From Glandiceps talaboti (taxonomy: Eukaryota; Hemichordata; Enteropneusta; Spengelidae), in assembly GCF_964340395.1 (NCBI RefSeq), contig NC_135550.1, positions 9,200,864 to 9,264,863 on the forward strand: a stretch of DNA of 64,000 nt. Direction: 5' to 3'. Made by a program: the position numbers and the translations under genes. The notes below the pieces were generated by a model. The model was not told where the DNA came from and searched no databases. It saw only the letters and a list, made by a program, of their open reading frames with translations. Positions 24,296-35,660 of the stretch are shown here, in pieces (positions within the stretch are counted from its first letter, which is position 1; every line of letters begins with the position of its first letter).

Positions 24296-25092
24296 ATACT
24301 AGAGTACCGGCTAGACAACACAGACTGACATGTTTTAATTTATTGTACTGTACTTTGCTCTGGTTAAACCTGAAATAGAATATTAACACCTGGACACATA
24401 ATTCAAAAAAAAGAAAAAAAAAGTATATTTGATTTTTGGGTGGACCTGACGACTTCCGCTTCACATGCTACACATGTATTACAAATGGCAATGTGGAATG
24501 TGACAACCTTCTTAATCCTATTTTTTACCGTGAGAATGAGGTGAGCAATTACAGGTACCAAGATTATGAATTGAAAAATGTAATACAAGTTACTACTGAG
24601 TATAAACATGCTCATTAAAATCAAAGTGATTCTGGCCTTTTTCCTAAAAGGTAATGATTTTATACATCACAAGAGCAAGCGAGCCTGCCTGACGAGCTTG
24701 GACTACTGTTTGGAAAGGTAGGGTTATCAAACAGCGCCCTCAACGTCATAAACAAGAAAGTATTTTGCATAAATAAACCAGAATTGTAAGCTACTTTTAA
24801 ATTAGACAAAGCATTTTGCATAAATAAACTCTGTAAGCCACTTTTTAATTCCATAATTTACAGGAAGTATATTTTGCCATGGTAACACATTATATAACAT
24901 TAAACCTCCCTTCTTTTTCGTCAGAAGGAAGATAAAATCGCCATAAAATATCATATTTTGAACATGAACTTCATCTTGGAATACACCATCAGACAACTAA
25001 TAAATAATAACTGATTTATAGGAACTCTATAATCTGTGTTTCTTTTGGTTGATGGATAGTTTATGTGTTATGAATTATTCATCATCTAATTT
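24296..25092. other. Gene-free stretch (weak cysteine-rich frame noted)
   Basis: A frame at about 24436-24533 (+) encodes CYTC...C-type cysteines and is followed by GTGAGC. It has no usable upstream AG and an immediate upstream TGA, so it is not called (see rejected list). A short direct repeat AAGTATTTTGCATAAATAAA / AAGCATTTTGCATAAATAAA lies at about 24758 and 24809. Confidence 0.4.
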
Positions 25093-25319
25093 TGAGAGAG
25101 AGAAAGAGAGAGAGAGAAATGAGACAGACAGACATACAGACAGAGCAAGAGGGAAAGACAGATGGTGAGGGAGCGAGAAAGGCAGAGACAGAGGCAAACA
25201 GTAAGGCAGCACAGAGCAAGGCAGCACAGAGCAAGGGAGAGAGAATGAGAGAAACAGACAGCAAGGGAGAGAGCAAGAAAGGGACAGAGAGAGGGAGACA
25301 GAGACAGAGACAGAGACAT
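25093..25319. repeat. Polypurine/AC-rich tract almost free of T
   Basis: About 225 bases built of GAGA, GACA and GCAA motifs with only a handful of T residues. It includes a repeated AGAGCAAGGCAGCAC segment. Frames on both strands (25082-25346) are low-complexity translations. Confidence 0.85.
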
Positions 25320-25945
25320 ACTGTCTGATTCTACACTACATCTCATGGGACAATTCTCATTACAGACATAGATTGTGTTGAGCTTTTGAAATAACAGCGA
25401 TTACAAATGTTATGACTGACATTAATACTTTGACATTAATATGGAATCCATACTGGTCTGTCTCTACCACCTGTCTTAGCTCAATTCTTTCCTTTTCTCT
25501 GTTGTTCTCTTACGATTGCGTGTCTTTGCTACATTGGCATAAAACTCTCCTTGTTCATAAATCAATTTAAATGATTTAGAACATTTGGTGATTTACGTTA
25601 ATAATTCTAATGAACTTTCTCTAATTAATCATATATTAAATATCCTATATGATATATTTCAAATAAGAGAAAGTAAATAATTCAATTCAGGAGTCTTTTA
25701 ATGTAAGTCAATTCAGATTATATACAGCATACATAGCGGTACACTGTACTGTCGATAAAGTGTCAAATTTTTGGTAAAAAATCATAAAAACTTTAACTCA
25801 AAACTGAACAATTTTTATCATACATATAATACCATCAAAGAACACCATACAAAACAGAGTAATGATATGGTTATTTCATTCTTTGTCACTGCAGAGAATA
25901 TTGTACAATTTGTATGGGTTCTGGAGTATCATTAATGATATTACA
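25320..25945. other. Gene-free stretch
   Basis: AT-rich sequence with no exon or repeat recognised. Confidence 0.4.
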
Positions 25946-26258
25946 TCAACTACAATTATTTGTGATTTCAGAGAAACATCAAGTTGATCTTGAGCCTTTA
26001 TAGGGTATCTTTGCTATGGGCTATTGCATCATGGGAGTCAGCAGAAATAATGTATTTAAATTGCACACTGAATATTCATGAGTCCTGGGTGCATGTACCC
26101 TTTAGTGTAAAACGGGTCTCATGAATATTCATTGTGCAACTTGAAAACATTATTTCTCATGATGTCTCCCATGATGCAATGTCCCATAGCAAAGATACCT
26201 TTTAAAGGTAAATGATCAACTTGATGTTTTTTCTGAAATAACAAGTAATTGTAAGTGA
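25946..26258. mobile_element. Near-perfect 313 bp palindrome (foldback MITE)
   Basis: The left half and the reverse complement of the right half match along their whole length. Examples are ACATCAAGTTGATC, GGTATCTTTGCTATGGG, ATTGCATCATGGGAG, AGAAATAATGT and GAATATTCATGAG, with the centre near 26102. Single-stranded, it would form one long hairpin. There is no coding content. It is best read as a foldback/MITE-type non-autonomous element; the flanks give no clean target duplication by eye. Confidence 0.8.
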
Positions 26259-26417
26259 TATACAATCATGAAATGACTCTTAAGAACGCATAGTTTTTTG
26301 AAAATGACTTCATTTCCTGGAGTGGTGTTCCCCTTTAAAATTAGCTTCACGACTAGGTATACTCAAGCTACTAACACATGGACAATAAAAGTGTGCTGTC
26401 CGACACAGAGTGAGAGA

Positions 26418-26622
26418 CAGAGAATTGAAATTAGAATCAGAATCAGAATCAGAATGACAATGAAAGTTAAACTTAGAATCAGAATCAAAATTAGAATCAG
26501 AATCAAAATTAACATTAAGATTAGAATCAGAATCAGAGTCAGAATTAGAATCAGAATCAAAATTAGCATTAGAATCCAAATCAGAATCAGAGTCAGAATT
26601 AGAATCAGAATCAAAATGAAAG
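26418..26622. repeat. (AGAATC)n-type hexamer array
   Basis: Interspersed AGAATC, AAAATT and AGAGTC hexamers keep a six-base period for about 200 bases, so all frames lack stops for long spans and encode alternating I/R or N/D dipeptides. The frames at 26298-26684 (+) and 26310-26665 (-) are artefacts of this array. Confidence 0.85.
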
Positions 26623-28381
26623 TCAGATTATTGATATATGATGAATACAGAATATTATATGACAATGTATGTGTTGAAATCTGAGACAGAAGAGGAGTAA
26701 CAAGTTACACAAGATCATTTGAAGTGACATGGATGACTGGAAATCAATATTTGATTATTTTAAACAAAAAAATTTGGAATTATGTAACTTGGCTCAAAGA
26801 TAAAATGTGGGAGATGGCTGGTGGTATGGTTTTTAGAAACATAGTATTTTATAGTGTAAGCAGAAAGTAAGAGTAATCAGCAATTAAAAGTTAGAGAGAT
26901 AACTATAATTTAATATTTAGAAGAAATTTTACAACTAAAATTTACAGAAATGATATAACGTATCAGTTAACCTTAGTATTAGAATGCAATTGTACACACA
27001 AAAAATGCATATTTCTCAAGTTCTGTAAACTTGAATTTTATTTGGGATAAAACATGATAAGGATTTTTTCCTTTCTTCTGAAATAATGAACACAACTATC
27101 TTACAAATGAGAAAGTGAACACAGAAAATGACACACACACACAGACACTGTTTACACAAAGCTTAATGAGTGTTGGAGCTGGAGAAAGATAAACAAACAA
27201 ACATTTCAATAACAGCCAAAATAAATATTTACAGAATGAAATATACAAATAACATAAAAGTATTGCACAGAGATGATTATATTTACATAAACCATATTCA
27301 TTGGGATGTAAGTGGATGGTCTCATAACTTAGAAGTAGAAATGGTATGTGATACTTTTATAGAATGAACATCTCTAGAGGACCATCTTGTAATATTTATG
27401 TTTGTCTCAAAATAAATATTTTTTTTTCATGATTGTCATGACGATGTTTTCTTAGGAAGACTTCAATAGTGCTTTCCTAGTGTACTGTTTGATATTTATT
27501 GTATAGGCTGTCTATGTTGCTGATCTGTGTCTATGATATGTGTAGCTTTCACCTACATTCAGGCAAGAGTTATCATAGATGCAGATCAGTGATGTAGAAA
27601 GGTTAGGTCACTATTATTAAGGCATAATTTTAACATGAATCAATTTTATAGAAGTGAAATTTTTCTTGTTGTCTTTCAACAGTTTCAACAATGTCAATTT
27701 CAAGTTCATGTGGAAAGGGGGGGGGGGGGGGGGGGTTGGGGAAGATGGAGGGGGTTGGGGGTGGGGGTGGGTAGACAGAATTACCAAAAGTGCAAGTCGT
27801 TTCCTTTAGACTAATAGTCTTAATACTGACTTGGCACAGGACCTTTGTCTTTCATCAGAATAAATATGGTAGAAGTAAATAAAACAACAGTGGAATGACT
27901 GATAATACTGAACTGAGAATACAACAAGCACCAATCAAAACACAGCTACCATACAAAAAACAGTTAATGAAGAACTCAAACTATCTCTCTTCTGATTGGT
28001 TGCACCCAAAAAAGAATATTTAAATTTCAAATTGAAATGCACACTTTTATCCAATGAAATAAGACTTTATGAGCATGCTCATAGTGAATGATAAAAACCA
28101 TTTTACTAGTATTTCTAGACTAAAATAGTTAAAATGCTGGAAAAATATTTACATACACAAACATGTAAATTTACACAAAAACATAGAGCACACAAAGACA
28201 AAACATTTGAAAATGAATAACAAGTTTCTAATTACGATATAAAAATGTGCAGAATAAACAAACAAATAAAATTATTGTAAATCTGACCTATAAATATGAC
28301 ATATACAATACTGTATAGTTTATTTAAATGTATGTGCAAAGAATAAAGGTCCATGGACTCTGGGTGGTTCATACTTAAAAC
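26623..28381. other. Gene-free stretch with a G-rich tract
   Basis: No exon supported. The G-rich tract at 27717-27772 is listed separately. AT-rich elsewhere. Confidence 0.45.
27717..27772 (+). repeat. G-rich tract with G-quadruplex potential
   Basis: A 19-base G homopolymer is followed by TTGGGG, GGGGGTTGGGGGTGGGGG and TGGG, giving more than four G-runs of at least three within 56 bases. This meets the usual G3+ quadruplex pattern on the plus strand. Confidence 0.85.
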
Positions 28382-28588
28382 AAATGAAAATTTCTACTAA
28401 TAGCCAAAAACACTTTTGAAGCAAATCTCAAATTTTTGATGTCTTGTCAGCATCATCAGGGGTGTACAACAATGGGGCATTATTAAGTGTCTTGCTTGAG
28501 ACACAGAAAATGGAATGTCGTGATGACACAAAACATTAGCAAAAAATTTGGGATTTGCTTCAAAAAAACGTTTTGAAATTTTCATTTA
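28382..28588. mobile_element. Foldback element family F, copy 1
   Basis: The left end AAATGAAAATTTCTACT and the right end GAAATTTTCATTTATA are inverted. GAAGCAAATCTCAAATTTTT (left) pairs with AAAAATTTGGGATTTGCTTC (right). Flanking sequence GGACTCTGGGTGGTTCATAC resembles the flank of copy 2 (49846), so the family may extend further left. The minus-strand frame at 28397-28585 is internal. Confidence 0.7.
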
Positions 28589-29091
28589 TAACAATAACAT
28601 AATAGCTCGATTGAATTTGTAAAAATTTTATTTGAAACTTTTCCCAAATTGTGAAGTTTAAAATGTTATAAAACTTTCCAAATACGGGTGATCCAAATCT
28701 GTATACACACAATAATAAAAATAATGAGAAAACCAACTTGAAAGTTTAAAATTAACGTTTAGAAAAACAAGGAGGATACATCAAATATTGGTATTCTCTT
28801 GGTTCTTGTATTTCAAATTAATAATCACAACGTACAGTGTGTCTCTGTGAAATGATGATGGATTGACTATTACAAAGACTTGGTTAATAGCTGCCGGCCA
28901 GAGTAACTTACAAGTTTAGAAGGAGATTTTAACAGATCGTGTTACGTTAATTAGTGGTTAGTAATGGCTGATTTTATCTAGGATGATCATTCTATAAGGA
29001 GCTTCTAGGCAATTAGGTCAAATGATGTGCTGGGTGCAGATTGAAAGAATTTTACAAGAAATATTGTCTTTTGCACAGTGTTGTACCATAA
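28589..29091. other. Gene-free stretch
   Basis: No exon, repeat or RNA gene recognised. If the exon candidate at 29092-29338 is real, this would be its 3' flank. No AATAAA-type signal is close to its stop. Confidence 0.35.
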
Positions 29092-29338
29092 TTATGCAAA
29101 TTCCTTATTTAGCAATACATTTTCCTTGTTTGGATGTATATTTAAATCGTGTGACAGTAATTCCACAAATTCCATAATTTTGCCAACTTTTTTTCCACCA
29201 GATGTTTGGTGTTTTAATATTTCTCTCAGTGTATGGACTTGTTGTGTCTTCATATCAGAGAAACTTTCTCGGAATATAAATAAAGTTAGTTCTGTCATGT
29301 ATGATGCCAGGGACAGGTTGGATGTGGGAGATTGAGTA
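29092..29338 (-). CDS. Candidate terminal exon, unidentified protein
   Basis: An open minus-strand frame with normal soluble-protein composition (K, E, L and S spread evenly), ending in TAA at 29092-29094. The exon could begin at a modest acceptor, CATCTTTAAG before TACTCAATCTCC (exon start 29338). That would make the incoming phase 2 and give about 81 residues, including MTELTLFIF, LREILKHQTSGGKK and KIMEFVELLSHDLN. Upstream sequence in the same frame becomes apolar and intron-like. I cannot name a family, and no partner exon was found between here and 42 kb. A chance open frame of this length is not rare in DNA this AT-rich, so support rests on composition only. Confidence 0.3.
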
Positions 29339-31204
29339 CTTAAAGATGTATATGCAAGACTCAAAATAATGAAAAATATTTTCTTGCCCACTGGACAAGT
29401 AGAAATTAAAAAACACTTGTCCAAATCAGAAAGTACTTGTCCAGAAAATAAATATTTTTTTGTAAATTTTATTTAGATCACTATTATTTGTAACTACAAA
29501 CCATCTAGTCTATGTTACCTAAACCCTTACAGCACACTGTCATTTTAATAGATATACAAAATTAGGTATTACAACAACTACAAACAATCCCACAGTCCTT
29601 TGCATCTGAGCATGCTCTGTTTGTATTGCAAATAGGGTACTGGTTTGGATTGCAAAGAGGGTATTGGGAAACTTCATGTAAGGTAAGTTTAGAGATGAAG
29701 TTACAATTTGAAAACTCAATACAGTTGCAGGGCTAGAATTATAAGAAACTAATTTATGGCCTATTTTTTGCATCATGACTACTTTAATAACCACTTTGTG
29801 TGGGTGGTTAATAGTGGATTTGGTTCTCTCTTGACAATTTCACCTAGGTAGCACTTCCTTTCCCTTGATCACAAGTATCATTGTCAGGGGCAATTTATGT
29901 TTCTCACTTTGCAATGGTTGTATACCTTTTACAACTCTTTCACACTTACTGAAGCATAGTTCCTTTTTTTCACAACTACTTCACAGGATGTTCACTCCTT
30001 TTTTGAAATTTTATACTGTGATTTTGAGTACTCACACACTGCACATGACATTGTGTATAATACACTGAATCACACTAACAAAAAAATATGTATAAACTTC
30101 AATATCAGTTTTCACACATTCTTTTAGCAAATTTAAAATTTGTTGTTATGAAGTGCCCCACACTCGCTACTTCTTATACACCTTGACTCGGTTTCTAAAT
30201 AAACTAGAAAGATTGATTTACACCTTAAATGTCACGCTCTTGAACTCTTCTCAGTGGCCATCTTATTGAGTCGCAGTATTTTGTTAACAAAATTAAACTG
30301 CAATAAAAATCATAAATTTAGCTGTTCAATAAAACTCACACCTTGATGGAAATCAAGAAGAAGACAAAAAAATCAGGGGTCGCCATACAACTTTTTGAAA
30401 CAGAGGTCAAAATTATGTCAAAGTTCAGTCATTTTGGAATCCAATATGGCTGCCGGATACCGTGTTAAATAAAAGATGGCCGATTTTACTTGAAAACAAG
30501 TTTGTGAACCCTAAAGTTCTTGTATTATTTCAAAAAGACGAGGAACAAGCTTTCACAAGGTAAAGATTGGAGAGATTTGGAGAAATTTCAGGAAAATTGG
30601 TCCCCAAGATGCGCTAAAATTGATTTGTTTCCCTATGTCACTATGACTATGTTGGCCAAGATAAAGAAAATTTTCAAAAAAAATAAATAAATAAATAATA
30701 GATACTGTTAGTATGGGTGAGTCTATTTCTTTGACTTTTGCCTTGTTTTTGTTAGAATGTTAACATACTCAGCATTCTTTTATTCTTTGTGCTCAAACGG
30801 TTTGTTTTTAATATTACACTAGACTGACGCTAGTGCCCTGAGGCAATTAATTGTCTGATAAATAATTTCAACAACACAAATTATGCATTATTATTACTAG
30901 TGCACCCTTTTATATTTTTTAATTTCAATATGCCTCAAGGGATTTCACAGCAAGTCAAATAATGAAGGCATGGCATCTCACAAAAGACAAGTGAAACTAC
31001 ATATACATTATACTTGATTTAATTGCAAAGTAAAAAGAAACAATTTACTTCAGCAAATCTAAAAAGGACGTACAGAATTCTCAATTATTCTTAATGCTAT
31101 TACAAATACTTTCCATCAATATCAAAGGAAAAAATATCATGTTGGTTGTACTTGGATTATACCCAACATATATGGTTTTCACCTTGTTACCATTATAATA
31201 TATG
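29339..31204. other. Gene-free stretch
   Basis: Short ~40 bp direct repeats occur at 29376-29440 (variants of AC-TGTCCA-A-GTAGAAA and ACTTGTCCA) and at 29610-29665 (TTTG-ATTGCAAA-AGGGTA-TGG). An (AAAT)n run lies near 30682-30699. No exon supported. Confidence 0.4.
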
Positions 31205-32115
31205 CTAATTTGATGTAAATGAGATTCGCACTTGGTACAAAGACCCCACGTCAATGTAATTTTGATCCTTGCAACAGATAGACATCCATGTATATTTTGT
31301 ACTTTAAGTTATATTACAACACATTATTTTGGCCTTATTGCCATTTTCATTTATGCTAATTCGATGTAAATGAGACATGTTCAATTCAAACTTGGTACAA
31401 ATATTTGCAACTGTCAGTATATAATTTTCACCATCACAGCAGATAGATATCTACGTATTTTTTTGTACTTGTATTATCAACGTACATATGATTTGGGCTT
31501 TTTTCCTGTTTTCATATTTATGTTAATTAGATGTAAATGAGAGTCACTAATCAAACTTGGCACAAAATATATAACTATCAATATATTAATTTCACCATTA
31601 CATCATTACATTTTTGTATTTGTATTGTAAAACACATTATTTTTAGCATTGTTATCATTTTTATACCCTGTGTAACAATCTCACATATGCTAATTAGATG
31701 TAAATGAGAAATGTACGACTCACACTTAGCAAAAAGATATGCAACTGTCAATCGATAATTTTCACCACTGCAACACAGATATAGATGTATTTTTGTACTT
31801 TTATTTCAACACACCAATGATTTTAACTTTGTTATCATTTTCATATATGTTAATTAGATGTAAATGAGAAATGTACGATTCAAACTTGTTACAAAGATAC
31901 CAGTGTCATATTATTTTCATCATTGCAACAGACAGATATACATGCATTTTGTGTACTTGTATTACAACACATTATTTTGGCCATGTTGCCTTTTTTCCTA
32001 TATGCTAATTAGAATTATGTAAATGAGAAACATGTGATTCAAACTTGGCACAAAGATACACAACTGTCAAGATATCAATTTTCATAATTACAACATACGA
32101 TATATTGATTACACA
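31205..32115 (+). repeat. Satellite-like array, ~150-170 bp unit, about 6 copies
   Basis: The core TATGCTAATTAGATGTAAAT followed by GAGA recurs near 31213, 31364, 31526, 31697, 31857 and 32011. Each copy continues with TTCAAACTTGGCACAAAGAT, CAACTGTCAATATAT, AATTTTCACCATTGCAACAG, ATACATGTATTTTTGTACTT and ACAACACATTATTTTGGCC. Spacing is about 151-171 bp. The TAATTAGATGTAAATGAG core is the best conserved part. No coding potential. Confidence 0.85.
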
Positions 32116-33621
32116 TATATTACACACGTTATTAATATCACAGTAAGAATAATATGTTCATTATACTTTCAGATTATGTTACTGGAATTTTTAATAATTA
32201 CGCTAACAACCAGAGTGGAAAGAACACAGGTGCCATTTTGATTACAAGTCGGTGTAATTTACAATGAAGACCATGCAGTACCTGGACTTGCTACTATCAA
32301 TTGCCTCCTAAAAGTCAACATATCTCAGTTATTGAACAATGAAGCTATCTTCTCTCATAATTTATGCATACATGGAGACATTGCACATATGAGATAAACA
32401 TGTGATAAGCCACTCCACTGCTATGAAGAGATAGGAAAAGGGGGAAAAATACTTCTTCATTCTCGGGAGTGTAATTTAATTCTTGCCAAGTATAGAAGGT
32501 CAGGTTGAATGTCAATGTGAATCATTTGTACTTTAAATTACAACTTAGTGACCTTTCTTGAAATATAGATTTTACAGGACATGAAAATCACTGAGGCAGA
32601 TTTTATTTGCAGTCTTACAGAAAGTAATCACTCTATAGAGTGGGCTTATATTTGATTGAGCATAACAGCCGTTGTAGGTCGCCATGACCGTAATAAAAAA
32701 AAAGAAGAAAATCTACATTTTTACTACCTAGAGAGGTTTTTATGGTTTGTACAAAGTCAAGTGGACAACTGAGAGTGGAAAACTTTAATCAGACACAGAG
32801 GTATAATTATGGACTGGCAAATGAACCACAGAGATGGCCTTCAGTATTTTCCCAGGGTGCAGGGGAATAGTAACATATTTCTCAACACACAAAAAAAAAA
32901 CCTACACCAGAATAAAATATTTCTTCTCAGATGAAAGCATTTTGTTATATTTTATCATTTATGATTATGATCAACTGGTGCAGGATGGAACCAATACAAT
33001 CTCATAAATTATTAATTAATTAGAAAACTCAATGCAATGTAATTAAAACATTAATTAATGAAAAACGAAAAAAAAAATGAATTAATAGGTCTCAGTACAC
33101 AGAATGATTAATCAGTATAATACCTATCCAATGTACAAGTTATTTTTACTTTATTTATAAGTTTGAAATTCAAGACAATACATCTAGTTTTATTGTCGCT
33201 GGCTATTTTTGTACCCATTTACTGGCTGAAGATTTACACCGATATGTACTAAAGTTAGCTTTATTGGCCAAGTCATATCATGTTTCAAGTACACACACGT
33301 ACATTTCTAAACATGGAATTCAAATTTATATTATATATTTATATCAAGTCAATATTTTATACAAAGTGAAGTCATATTTATAGCAAAGTACAAGAGGTCA
33401 GTTGACCACCATGTAACATGTGTGCTATATACTTTTATTTACTCGTTATGAAAAAAATATTTCTTCATAAAATGTTAGAAACCAAACTACTTACTTAATA
33501 AGTACGTGCCATTGTAATAGTAACTCTAGCTATGTTTTCACTTTGAAGAGGTATTGATAATAATATTTTATATATCATTGTGTATGAGTAAGTAATTACT
33601 TATATCGGTGTGCCCACATAA
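32116..33621. other. Gene-free stretch
   Basis: AT-rich unique sequence, including TTAATTAAT-rich blocks near 33007-33085. No exon supported. Confidence 0.45.
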
Positions 33622-33960
33622 TATTGGTATTTGCACTGCAGTGTAATATCAAAACATTATTGCATACCCATATGTAAATGAGAAGAAGATCATTCCTGTG
33701 CATACAAAATCATGGGCACACACACTTGCATTTCTTTATACAGAAATTTGCTTTTTTGGATAAACATGTGTATAAAATGATAACAGAACCTCATGCTCTG
33801 TGAGTGGTGGTGTAGGTACTTGGAGTGCTAACACATGTACTTGCAGAGTTTTCTGCTGCATCTTCATAAAGAGAACACTGCAACTTGTGCAAATAATCAA
33901 GGTATGCCACACTTGCACTCATGTATCATGTGTAATGTGATGTGGTTCTGTTTTTGTTTT
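33622..33960 (+). repeat. Dispersed repeat family D, copy 2
   Basis: Shares with 1971-2364 the blocks GGTATTTGCACTGCAGTG, AAAACATTATTGCATAC, ATATGTAAATGA, GGATAAACATG, ATAACAGAACCTCATG and TTTTCTGCTGCA, ending near TGTGGTTCTGTTTTTG. The plus-strand frame at 33835-34032 overlaps it. Confidence 0.65.
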
Positions 33961-34059
33961 TTTTACCTAACAGCTAGCTTCAACAGTATTTATCATCAGA
34001 TATGGACATCTAACTTACAGGAAGGTTTATAGTTCACAATGGTCAAGGGGCCTTATTTG

Positions 34060-34390
34060 AGTATACATATATGTGCTGCCCTTTGGGGGTGGGTTTTCTA
34101 GCCCTTTGGTCTAAAATGGCGTCTGTTTTTTTGAGCTGAAGAGTCTAAAATGGGGACCTCATTGCAGTATTTTCAATTTTGCTTGGTCTAAGATGTGGCC
34201 CATTGTCCCTCACCAAATCATAACTACCATTCATTGCCCTAAAGTGTTGCCTCCTATATTAAAGGAAAATGTATTTAGGTCTAAATTTCATCTTTTTAAA
34301 ACCTGTGTAATGGTCTGAAATGTGGGTATTGATTTTTGGTCAAAGTCGGTCGAAAATGGGGCCTGGGGTTTCCAGCATTGGTTACACACC
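34060..34390. repeat. Degenerate GGTCTAAAATGG-type repeat
   Basis: Variants of GGTCTAAAATGGGG recur at ~34108, 34144, 34187, 34277, 34312 and 34348 with spacing of roughly 35-90 bases. There is no open frame of note. Confidence 0.5.
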
Positions 34391-34769
34391 CCCCACCAGA
34401 GCTGGCCACCAGCACCTCCCCCAATTCTTGCATATACGGATATGAAAGGGAGATTTAGTTGTTGATTTTCATACCACATTTAATGGCCTGTCATGCTGCA
34501 GTGTATGAAACAGGACACATTCTAACCTGTGCTAGTTGAAAACAGATTCAGAAATATGCAAATAATAACCTGAAAGGTATCCATGTTGTGTCTGTAGTTA
34601 CATTTGGTGTGTTTTTACAAATATCTACTATGCTTAATCTCCACACAAACATATGCTTCTAGAAAATACTAATTTTAGTCAACGTAATACAATGGAATTG
34701 TTCTATATACTCTTCGGTAACACTGCCGTATGTTTTTCGAGTTCAACAACCTGGACATTTCAGCGATAT

Positions 34770-35060
34770 AATGATACCCATGCTGGGCATGGATTTTGAA
34801 AGAAACAGATGTTTGACAGAGCTATTCAATAAGTTGGTCCTCACGAACAAAACAATGTTCTTATCTAATCCTTATAGCTTCGACCTGATAAGAAAATGCT
34901 GAATTTGCTAGATCATGGGATTTAAACATCTGGCTTTTAAAGACCCAGTTTGGATTAGGATCAGAATTTAGGTGTGAAAAAACAGTTGTCTGTCAGAGCT
35001 ACTACAGAAAAAAGTCAGTCTAGAACAAAAGTATGATCTTATGTAAATCATAATATGGCT
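34770..35060. repeat. Dispersed repeat family G, two adjacent partial copies
   Basis: GGGATTTAAACATCTGGCTTTTAA, then CCAGTTTGGATTAGGATCAG, AAAAAACAGTTGTCTGTCAGAGCTA and AGTCTAGAACAAAAG define one copy (34917-35030). A diverged neighbour lies at 34790-34916 (ACAGATGTTTGACAGAGCTATTC, TTGGTCC...AACAAAA). The same block order returns at 60835-61005. Confidence 0.6.
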
Positions 35061-35129
35061 CCACTGATAAAATACAATGAATAACACTGAAGTAAATCAC
35101 TTCCTCTTTAATGTGCTGCACTTGTTTAT

Positions 35130-35245
35130 AGTATTCATATCGAGTGTAAAAGTATACTCTTTCAATTGGTTTATTTACAAGCCTAGCATGTGGCCTTTCT
35201 AATGTGGTCAATTGGCAAATGAAAGAGTATATTTGACACTTGATA
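35130..35245. repeat. Inverted repeat at the start of the 35.2 kb array
   Basis: TCGAGTGTAAAAGTATACTC then TTTCAATTGG (left) is inverted as CAATTGGCAAATGAAAGAGT then ATATTTGACACTTGATATGG (right). The two arms are separated by about 40 bases. Confidence 0.6.
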
Positions 35246-35660
35246 TGGATGCTATAAACGATTGTGGTATATACAGAAAATGCTTTACTTTGGTGTTATG
35301 GGTTGTACTTGACATGGATGCTATAAACGATTGTGATACATACAGAAAACGCTTTACTTTGGTGTTATGGGTTGTATTAGCAAATGAAACAATATACTTT
35401 TACATTGTCTTGTAATGGTTGCTATAAACGATTGTGAAACATACAGAAAATGCTTTTACTTTGGTGTTATGGGTTGTATTAGCAAATGAAACAGTATACT
35501 TTTACACTTGTAATGGTTGCTGTAAACGATTGTGGTACATATAGAAAATGCTTTACTTTGGTGTTATGGGTTGTATTAGCAAATGAAACAGTATACTTTT
35601 ACACTTGATATGGATGCTATAAACTATTGTGGTACATACAGAAAACGCTTGGTGTTATGG
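35215..35660 (+). repeat. Tandem array, ~75-100 bp unit, about 5 copies
   Basis: The unit contains GCTATAAACGATTGTG-TA, ACATACAGAAAATGCTTTAC, TTTGGTGTTATGGGTTGTA and TTAGCAAATGAAACAGTATA. Copies start near 35247, 35311, 35420, 35520 and 35612. The frame at 35212-35415 is a translation of the array. Confidence 0.85.

Noticed and set aside
24436-24533. Ly6/uPAR-like CYTC...C cysteine pattern followed by a GTGAGC donor
   Set aside because: There is no ATG, a TGA lies directly upstream in frame, and no AG is available between that stop and the cysteines for a splice acceptor. An overlapping frame is equally open.
25082-25346. Frames on both strands rich in R/E/K or S/L/C
   Set aside because: Translation of a polypurine tract; no single frame is favoured.
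26298-26684. 128-codon frame of alternating Ile/Arg, with 89-100 codon minus-strand counterparts
   Set aside because: A six-base simple repeat (AGAATC-type) removes stops in all these frames. The peptides are low complexity.
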